Assembly (NCBI GenBank): GCA_020216785.1
Contig: JAIWNO010000268.1
Coordinates: forward strand, 1-10,000
Source of the DNA: Desulfomonile sp.
GTDB lineage: Bacteria; Desulfobacterota; Desulfomonilia; Desulfomonilales; Desulfomonilaceae
Direction of reading: 5' to 3'
DNA length: 10,000 nt
Positions 5,382 to 10,000 of the stretch are shown here, one piece after another. Position 1 is the stretch's first letter; each line of letters opens with the position of its first letter. The translations under genes were made by a program, and so were the position numbers. Below the pieces are notes generated by a model. It was not told the DNA's origin and did no database searches. It saw only the letters and a list, made by a program, of their open reading frames with translations.

Positions 5382-7442
5382 TCACTCCATTTTCAAAGCC
5401 TTCATCTGTCGCTTGAGTGCATACCGGGAAATACCCAAAATACGCGCCGCAGCACACTTGTTGCCGTCAGTCCGTTGCAACGCCAAATCTATGAAATGGC
5501 GTCTCAGTTTCTCTATCACAGAAGTGATAGAGGAGGAAGGCGGAAATCCCACCCCCCAGGTTGACTCAATTTCATTCGGCTCTGCCGGCTCCAAGGAATC
5601 AAGCCTTAGGCTCGGGCCCTCAGAAAGCATGACTGAGCGTTCCAAAACGTTCTTCAGCTCTCGTACGTTTCCCGGCCAGGAATACTGCATCAGTTTTTCC
5701 ATATCCTCAGGGCGAATGTCCAGTTCCGCGGTAAGCCGCAGCTCTCGGGCCAGTTGACCGACGATCTGACGCGTCAACACCGGTATATCTGCAAGCCTTT
5801 CACGCAAAGGCGGTACCCGGATCCGGTACACGTTCAGACGAAAGAAGAGATCTCGCCGGAACTCACCCCTGGAGACAGCTTGACTCAAATCTCTATTGGT
5901 GGCGGCCATAATCCTTACGTTGACCGTTACATTTTTCTCGCCCCCGACACGAGTGAAGGAGAATGTGTCCAGGAAAGTGAGCAATTTGGCCTGTATCGGT
6001 GGGGACAACTCCCCGATTTCGTTCAATAGCAGGGTTCCACCCTCAGCCAACTCCACAAGTCCTCGTTTGCGCCTTATTGCACCGGTGTACGCCCCTGCTT
6101 CATGCCCGAACAGTTCGGATTCAGCCAAGCCTTCGGTTATAGCAGCACAATTGATCGCATAAAACGGGCCGCCGCTGCGCCTCGAATTATTGTGGATATA
6201 GCGCGCCAGGTAGTCTTTCCCACTTCCACTTTCACCTTCGATGAGAACCGTGAGATCGGAATTGGCAGCAACGCTGGCTCTGGCCAGTGAGGCCCGCATG
6301 GCAGGGGAAAGGTATTCGTCCGCCATACCCTCATTGAGAGAAAAGATCCTGTTTCTGTCCGTTATATTCCGTGATATCCCGCATATACCAATGATCTGCC
6401 CTTTGCTGTCCCGGATAGGTGAGCGCACGTCCAAAAAAGTTGTGGGCAGCCCTTTCACCGGCCGAGTATGTTCTTCTTCAATTGTTTCCCCTGCGAGCAC
6501 TCGTTGGTCCACCTGTCTGAGGTGTTGGCCCGCTTCATGTCCGAAGAGTTCTTCATCGACCCTGCCGATGATATCGCTTGCGGGCATTTCCAGGAGATTG
6601 GCCATGTACGGGTTCACCAGTGTGTACTTTAACGAACGATTCTTAATGAATATGCATTCCGTGGCCGCCTCGAAAATCGCTCTTATCCGCTCCTCGCTGA
6701 GGATTAGCGCCTCTTGGGCACGAGCCCTCTCAGCAATCTCAGCTTTGAGGCGGGCATTTGCTTCGGCCAGTTCGGCAGTGCGCTCCTGTACACGTATTTG
6801 GAGTTCGTCCCTGGCCTCTTGCAGTGCCTTTCGGGCAAGCTTTTGTTCCGTGATGTCCCGCATGATCCCCTGATATCCGCTGACCCTGCCGTCCCTGTCC
6901 AACCGAACATTGATGGTGTGGAGAGTATCAACCTCGCTCCCGTCGATCCGACGGAGTTTGAGCTCAAAGTTTGTCGCGACTCCGGACCGATCCACCTTTC
7001 GCCGCATTTGAACACGTTGGCGGGGATTTGCATAGAAGTCCTGAATTTTTCCGGCAAGTACCTCCTGCTTGGTCCTGCAGCCGACCAAGTGGACAAAACC
7101 CTGATTCACGGCAAGGAAATTTCCCGCCTTCGTGGTTATCACTATTCCATCATCAGAATCCTCGAAGACAGATTCGTGGAGCGAGCCTTTTGCTTTCAGC
7201 ATCTCATTCTCCAGCCTAAGCTCTCGAATCTCAGCTTCAAAGATTTCAACGGCCTTCGACCACTCTCGTTCACAAACCTTCACAAGGTGGTGGATGTCAG
7301 AGACCATCTCACGGACTTCCTCGGTCATCCGCCGTGCGGCGGTATGGGCTGCAAGGCGGTCCGCTTTCTCACAAAGGCTTCTTAGGTGATCCCTGAATGT
7401 GGAAGTTGGGCCATCAACATTTGTCATGGCAAACACCCGCAT
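5382..7442 (-). CDS. Sigma54-dependent transcriptional activator, PAS-PAS-AAA+-Fis-type HTH
   Basis: This 686-aa enhancer-binding protein would remodel the sigma54 RNA polymerase closed complex by ATP hydrolysis. Domain order: N-terminal helical segment (15-85); PAS 1 (about 88-200, DGIVITTKAGNFLAVNQGF to GIMRDITEQ); coiled-coil linker (about 200-252); PAS 2 (about 250-362, ending GICGISRNITDRN); AAA+ (about 375-605); HTH (about 640-686, NKCAAARILGISRYALKRQMKAL). It has no receiver domain, so it probably senses a ligand or redox state through PAS. AAA+ motifs are Walker A GESGSGKD (403-410), sigma54-contact loop GAYTGA (450-455, usual GAFTGA), Walker B LLLNEIGE (471-478, with N474 in place of the usual Asp), sensor I N516, arginine fingers R529 and R535, and sensor II WPGNVREL (589-596). 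The start at 7442 has GGAGG 3 nt upstream. The adjacent palindromes and -24/-12 promoter make the dctPQM-ligase operon its likely target. Confidence 0.95.
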   Translation of the reverse strand: MRVFAMTNVDGPTSTFRDHLRSLCEKADRLAAHTAARRMTEEVREMVSDIHHLVKVCEREWSKAVEIFEAEIRELRLENEMLKAKGSLHESVFEDSDDGIVITTKAGNFLAVNQGFVHLVGCRTKQEVLAGKIQDFYANPRQRVQMRRKVDRSGVATNFELKLRRIDGSEVDTLHTINVRLDRDGRVSGYQGIMRDITEQKLARKALQEARDELQIRVQERTAELAEANARLKAEIAERARAQEALILSEERIRAIFEAATECIFIKNRSLKYTLVNPYMANLLEMPASDIIGRVDEELFGHEAGQHLRQVDQRVLAGETIEEEHTRPVKGLPTTFLDVRSPIRDSKGQIIGICGISRNITDRNRIFSLNEGMADEYLSPAMRASLARASVAANSDLTVLIEGESGSGKDYLARYIHNNSRRSGGPFYAINCAAITEGLAESELFGHEAGAYTGAIRRKRGLVELAEGGTLLLNEIGELSPPIQAKLLTFLDTFSFTRVGGEKNVTVNVRIMAATNRDLSQAVSRGEFRRDLFFRLNVYRIRVPPLRERLADIPVLTRQIVGQLARELRLTAELDIRPEDMEKLMQYSWPGNVRELKNVLERSVMLSEGPSLRLDSLEPAEPNEIESTWGVGFPPSSSITSVIEKLRRHFIDLALQRTDGNKCAAARILGISRYALKRQMKALKME

Positions 7443-7462
7443 GTGCCTCCGATGGACGGACG

Positions 7463-7489
7463 CCGGCCGCTGCCATATCCGGCGGCCGG
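7463..7489 (-). terminator. GC-rich stem-loop between pxpC and the sigma54 activator gene
   Basis: A perfect 8-bp inverted repeat CCGGCCGC/GCGGCCGG with an 11-nt loop lies in the 51-nt gap, just after the pxpC stop. It is all G and C, so it would be very stable in mRNA. No T-run follows, so it is not a canonical intrinsic terminator. Partial termination, Rho-assisted termination or 3'-end protection of the pxp message are all possible. It would weaken expression of the activator gene from the pxp transcript. Confidence 0.4.
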
Positions 7490-7493
7490 GGGC

Positions 7494-8435
7494 TTACGTC
7501 AGCATGAGACGCATCGTCTGAAGCGTGTCGCGGTATTCAAGATGTGCAAGAAACGCTTCGTCCATGCTGATGCGGGAAAATCTGATCGTGTCGCCGGGGC
7601 GGGCCTGCGCAACGAGGTCAAGGTCCGGTGTAATGACGGTTGCAATCTTCGCGTATCCGCCAACGGTCAGCTCAACCAGCAAGATGATCGGTTTGCCGTC
7701 AGGAGGGACCTGCACGGAGCCGGCGAGGCTCGGCTCGGAAATGATGCTCGTCGGCACTCCCTTGGCGAACGGAACTGTCGGACCGTTGAGCCGATACCCT
7801 GTCCTGTCCGCTTCGGGGGTCACGGTGAACGCAGCCGAATAGAAAAGGTCGATCCCCTTGTCGAACCAATCGTCTTGCGGGCCCGGCACCGCTCGGAGAA
7901 TAGTGTCCTTGTGAAATGAGGGCTTGAAGCTCGAAGGCAACGAACGAACCACGCCGGGCTTGATTTGAGGGCATCTCTTCACAAGATCTCCCCTTACGAG
8001 CGCGCGGCCGAGTGTCCCGCCGAACCCGCCTCTCAAGCACGTCGATCGGCTGCCCATGACCTCGGGCACGTCGATCCCGCCGCCGACCGCTATGTATGCC
8101 CGAACCCCCGCTCGTGCGGTCCTGACGCTGATCATGTCCCCCTTTTTGACCGGGAAACTCTCCCAGAGGCGCTGCGGCTCTCCGTTCACCGCCACGGGAA
8201 CGTCTGCGCCGGTGACTGCAACGAGTCCTTCGGACAGCACCTCAAGCTTGGGGCCGGTGAAAGTGACCTCCAGTGCAGCAGCATTTTCCGGATTTCCGAC
8301 CAAAAGGTTGGCTACCGAAAAGGCAAACCTGTCCAGAGCGCCCGACACCGGAATACCGTAGCGTTGGAACCCGTACCGGCCCAAGTCCTGCACCGTCGTC
8401 AACGAACCGGGCCTTAACACTCTGAACATATCCAT
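7494..8435 (-). CDS. pxpC: 5-oxoprolinase subunit C (biotin-dependent carboxylase-like / KipA family)
   Basis: This is subunit C of the prokaryotic ATP-dependent 5-oxoprolinase PxpABC, which hydrolyses 5-oxo-L-proline to glutamate in the cytoplasm. The 313 residues match the family length. Signatures include the N-terminal RPGSLTTVQDLGRYGFQRYGIPVSGALDRFA, the AxEVTFTGPKLEV region (about 55-67), AYIAVGGGIDVPEVMGSRST (113-132), EADRTGYRLNGP (208-219) and SEPSLAGSVQVPPDGKPI followed by VGGYAKIATV (233-267). The ATG overlaps the pxpB stop by 1 nt (TGATG) and has GAGG 5 nt before it. PxpC is homologous to the KipA/allophanate hydrolase C family. Adjacency to pxpA and pxpB identifies the subunit. 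Confidence 0.95.
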   Translation of the reverse strand: MDMFRVLRPGSLTTVQDLGRYGFQRYGIPVSGALDRFAFSVANLLVGNPENAAALEVTFTGPKLEVLSEGLVAVTGADVPVAVNGEPQRLWESFPVKKGDMISVRTARAGVRAYIAVGGGIDVPEVMGSRSTCLRGGFGGTLGRALVRGDLVKRCPQIKPGVVRSLPSSFKPSFHKDTILRAVPGPQDDWFDKGIDLFYSAAFTVTPEADRTGYRLNGPTVPFAKGVPTSIISEPSLAGSVQVPPDGKPIILLVELTVGGYAKIATVITPDLDLVAQARPGDTIRFSRISMDEAFLAHLEYRDTLQTMRLMLT

Positions 8436-9142
8436 CAGCGCCTCTCTTCTTCGGCCATCCGCCGGAATTCCTCGGCAGAAATCGTTACGAATCGTATCAT
8501 ATCGCCGGCATCATACAGAAATGGATTGCTGCGCGCAGGGTCAAAGAGTTTCAAAGGCGTGCGGCCGATAATCCGCCAACCGGCCGGACTCTCCAGCGGA
8601 TACATGCCGGTCTGTTCGTTGGCGATCCCGACCGACCCGGCGGGGACCATAGCACGGGGCGTCTCAAGCCTCGGCGTGTGTAGCGCCTTCGGCAATCCGC
8701 CCAGATAAGCAAAACCTGGCGAAAAGCCCATCATGTAGATTTGATACTCAGTCCCCGAATGGATGCGGATGACGTCGTCAACGGTAAGCCCGTGAGTATT
8801 GGCGATGAACTCGATGTCCGGGCCGAACTCTCCGCCGTAGCATACCGGAATTTCCACCAGCCGCGGAGGCGGCATTTTGGTCTCGTCGAGCCGTTGCTCC
8901 AAGTCGGTCAGCAGCCCCATGAGTCGATCCAAATCGACCTCAAGCGGATCGTAAACGATCATGAGCGATCGGTACGTGGGAATCACTTCCCTCACACCAG
9001 TTGGGTGCTCCCGGTCCAGCGCGAAGGTCATGGTCCGAACCTTGCGGTTGATCTCCGGCGCAATCTCGTCGCCGAATTCCACGATCACACCTGTGTCGCC
9101 GACGAGCCGTCGTTTGGGGGTTTCGAAAAGAGGCGCCAACAT
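8435..9142 (-). CDS. pxpB: 5-oxoprolinase subunit B (KipI family)
   Basis: This is subunit B of PxpABC, homologous to KipI and to the N-terminal half of the carboxylase-like amidohydrolase partner. From ATG at 9142 it has 235 residues, normal for the family. Hallmarks are VEIPVCYGGEFGPD (96-109), HGLTVDDVIRIHSG (117-130), YMMGFSPGFAYLGGLP (136-151), TPRAMVPAGSVGIANEQTGMYPLESPAGWRIIGRTP (161-196) and the acidic C-terminus. A GTG at 9148, overlapping the pxpA stop, is also in frame. However, the Shine-Dalgarno AAGGAG ends on that GTG, whereas it sits 5 nt before the ATG at 9142, which I therefore prefer. It overlaps pxpC by 1 nt. Compact coupling suggests one complex made in fixed proportion. 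Confidence 0.95.
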   Translation of the reverse strand: MLAPLFETPKRRLVGDTGVIVEFGDEIAPEINRKVRTMTFALDREHPTGVREVIPTYRSLMIVYDPLEVDLDRLMGLLTDLEQRLDETKMPPPRLVEIPVCYGGEFGPDIEFIANTHGLTVDDVIRIHSGTEYQIYMMGFSPGFAYLGGLPKALHTPRLETPRAMVPAGSVGIANEQTGMYPLESPAGWRIIGRTPLKLFDPARSNPFLYDAGDMIRFVTISAEEFRRMAEEERR

Positions 9143-9144
9143 TA

Positions 9145-9933
9145 TCACTCCTTTGGTGCCGGTTCCATGGGCCGGACGACCACACCTTCCCGATCCAGAA
9201 TGCCGCGAATTCGCTTGACCATCTCAACTGCTCCAGGAGTATCACCATGAACACAGATCGTCTGGACGTTCAGGTCGATGACCGTGCCGTCGACTGCAAC
9301 AACCTTGCTCTCCTTGGCCATTCCAACCGCCCGGTCCGCCACGAGAGCGGGGTCGGTGAGCACCGCGCCGGGCAGCTTCCGCGAGACAAGGTTTCCATCG
9401 GGCGTGTACGCCCTATCCGCAAAGGCTTCGAGCGCCACCTTCAGTCCGAATCTCGCTCCAATAGCCTTTATGTGAGCCCCTTTCGGGCCGGCAAGCCCGA
9501 CGAAAATCAGATCGGGGTTCACACTCGCGATGCCCTCTGCAATTGCTTCTGCCACCGCGGGATCTTCGGAGGCCGCATTGTAAAGGCTGCCGTGCGGCTT
9601 CACATGACGCATCTTCGCCCTGTGTGCCGCGCAGAAAGCCTGTAGCGCACCGATTTGGTATATCACATAGTTGCGGATCTCGTCCCGAGTGCAATCGAGC
9701 GCCCGGCGGCCGAATCCCTCCAGATCGGGGTAGCCCGGATGCGCGCCCACTCCGACGCCGTGTGCCGCGGCCATCTGCACGGTCCGGTTCATGACGTGGG
9801 GGTCGCCCGCGTGCCATCCACACGCAATATTTGCCGAGGAGACAAACTTGATCACCTCTTCGTCCAGTCCTTTGCGGTACGTGCCGAAGCTTTCTCCCAT
9901 ATCGCAATTGAGGTCGATCCGCAGCATCGGCAT
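9145..9933 (-). CDS. pxpA: 5-oxoprolinase subunit A (LamB/YcsF family)
   Basis: This is subunit A of PxpABC, of the LamB/YcsF fold, thought to carry the hydrolytic site acting on the phosphorylated lactam. The 262 residues fit the family (about 250). Motifs are IDLNCDMGESFG (6-17), SSANIACGWHAGDP (32-45), GVGAHPGYPDLEGFGRR (61-77), MRHVKPHGSLYN (108-119), EAFADRAYTPDGNLVSR (169-185) and TICVHGDTPGAVE (225-237). The ATG at 9933 overlaps the stop of the upstream ABC ATPase by 1 nt (TAATG). A second in-frame ATG at 9927 (MLRIDLNCD) is also possible. The coupling to a Liv-type transporter gene suggests an uptake-plus-hydrolysis operon for pyroglutamate or a related amide. Confidence 0.96.
   Translation of the reverse strand: MPMLRIDLNCDMGESFGTYRKGLDEEVIKFVSSANIACGWHAGDPHVMNRTVQMAAAHGVGVGAHPGYPDLEGFGRRALDCTRDEIRNYVIYQIGALQAFCAAHRAKMRHVKPHGSLYNAASEDPAVAEAIAEGIASVNPDLIFVGLAGPKGAHIKAIGARFGLKVALEAFADRAYTPDGNLVSRKLPGAVLTDPALVADRAVGMAKESKVVAVDGTVIDLNVQTICVHGDTPGAVEMVKRIRGILDREGVVVRPMEPAPKE
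9148..9153 (-). promoter_or_regulatory. Shine-Dalgarno deciding the pxpB start
   Basis: AAGGAG lies inside the last codons of pxpA, with 5 nt to the ATG at 9142. Its last base is the first base of the alternative GTG start at 9148, which would leave no spacing. This favours ATG 9142. Confidence 0.7.
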
Positions 9934-10000
9934 TACATCCCAAGGAACGCTTTGCGGATTTCATCAGAATGCAGCAGCTCGGTCGAACTTCCGGTGAGCG
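9933..10000 (-). CDS. livF: Branched-chain amino acid ABC transporter ATP-binding protein (LivF-like), C-terminal end
   Basis: Only the last 21 codons are inside the window, ending TELLHSDEIRKAFLGM and a TAA stop. This matches the invariant tail of LivF ATPases (G-x-x-x-ELL-x-x-x-x-VRKAYLG). No nucleotide-binding motif is visible because they lie beyond the edge, so this is a call on the tail alone. The stop shares one base with the pxpA start, placing the transporter and the oxoprolinase in one transcription unit. Confidence 0.75.
   Translation of the reverse strand, partial: LTGSSTELLHSDEIRKAFLGM

Noticed and set aside
6714..7385. 223-codon plus-strand ORF antisense to the PAS region of the activator
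   Set aside because: Antisense shadow of a confident gene; no start-site signal or family motif.
1..10000. Mobile elements, tRNA/rRNA genes, CRISPR arrays, toxin-antitoxin pairs
   Set aside because: No transposase or integrase motif, tRNA-like fold, rRNA segment or regular repeat array was seen on reading both strands.

Overview
The window carries one long run of genes, all on the minus strand, with no credible plus-strand gene. It has two metabolic modules separated by a regulatory gene. The likely source is a Desulfobacterota-type ('deltaproteobacterial') anaerobe, for example a sulfate reducer or syntroph. This is inferred from the style of the receiver protein (DIMGVNGFELL, LPKE), the PAS-PAS-AAA+ sigma54 activator beside a TRAP transporter, and a free-standing PaaK-like CoA ligase. 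No ribosomal or other phylogenetic marker is present, so the assignment is tentative.

Right part (10000 to 7494): the C-terminal end of a branched-chain-amino-acid-type ABC ATPase (LivF) runs with a 1-nt stop/start overlap into pxpA, pxpB and pxpC. These are the three subunits of the prokaryotic ATP-dependent 5-oxoprolinase, and they too overlap one another. The layout implies import of 5-oxoproline or a related amide or amino acid, followed by hydrolysis to glutamate.

Middle (7442 to 4862): after 51 nt containing a GC-rich dyad comes a 686-aa sigma54 enhancer-binding protein (EBP) with two PAS domains, an AAA+ domain and a Fis-type HTH. Downstream of it is a 520-bp non-coding region with two perfect copies of the palindrome TGGGCGA-NN-TCGCCCA, a third half-site, and a -24/-12 promoter (TGGCATG-GAGA-GTGCA, exact GG-N10-GC spacing). 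The palindromes are centred near -144 and -211 from the predicted start, where EBP enhancer sites usually sit. A leader of about 270 nt then precedes dctP.

Left part (4861 to 1): a TRAP transporter operon in the order dctP (binding protein), a 10-bp stem-loop, dctQ (small permease) and dctM (large permease). It is followed by a phenylacetate-CoA-ligase-like enzyme, a 55-aa unannotated protein starting 3 nt after the ligase stop, and a receiver-domain response regulator cut by the window edge.

Proposed working model (inference): the EBP senses a carboxylic or aromatic acid, or the cell state, through its PAS domains. It binds the palindromes and activates the sigma54 promoter, so that the acid is imported by the TRAP system and trapped as a CoA thioester by the ligase. 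The small protein and receiver protein may add a signalling layer. The most notable points are the complete sigma54/enhancer circuit, an Asp-to-Asn change in the Walker B motif of the EBP, the intercistronic hairpin in the TRAP operon, and the overlooked small gene.
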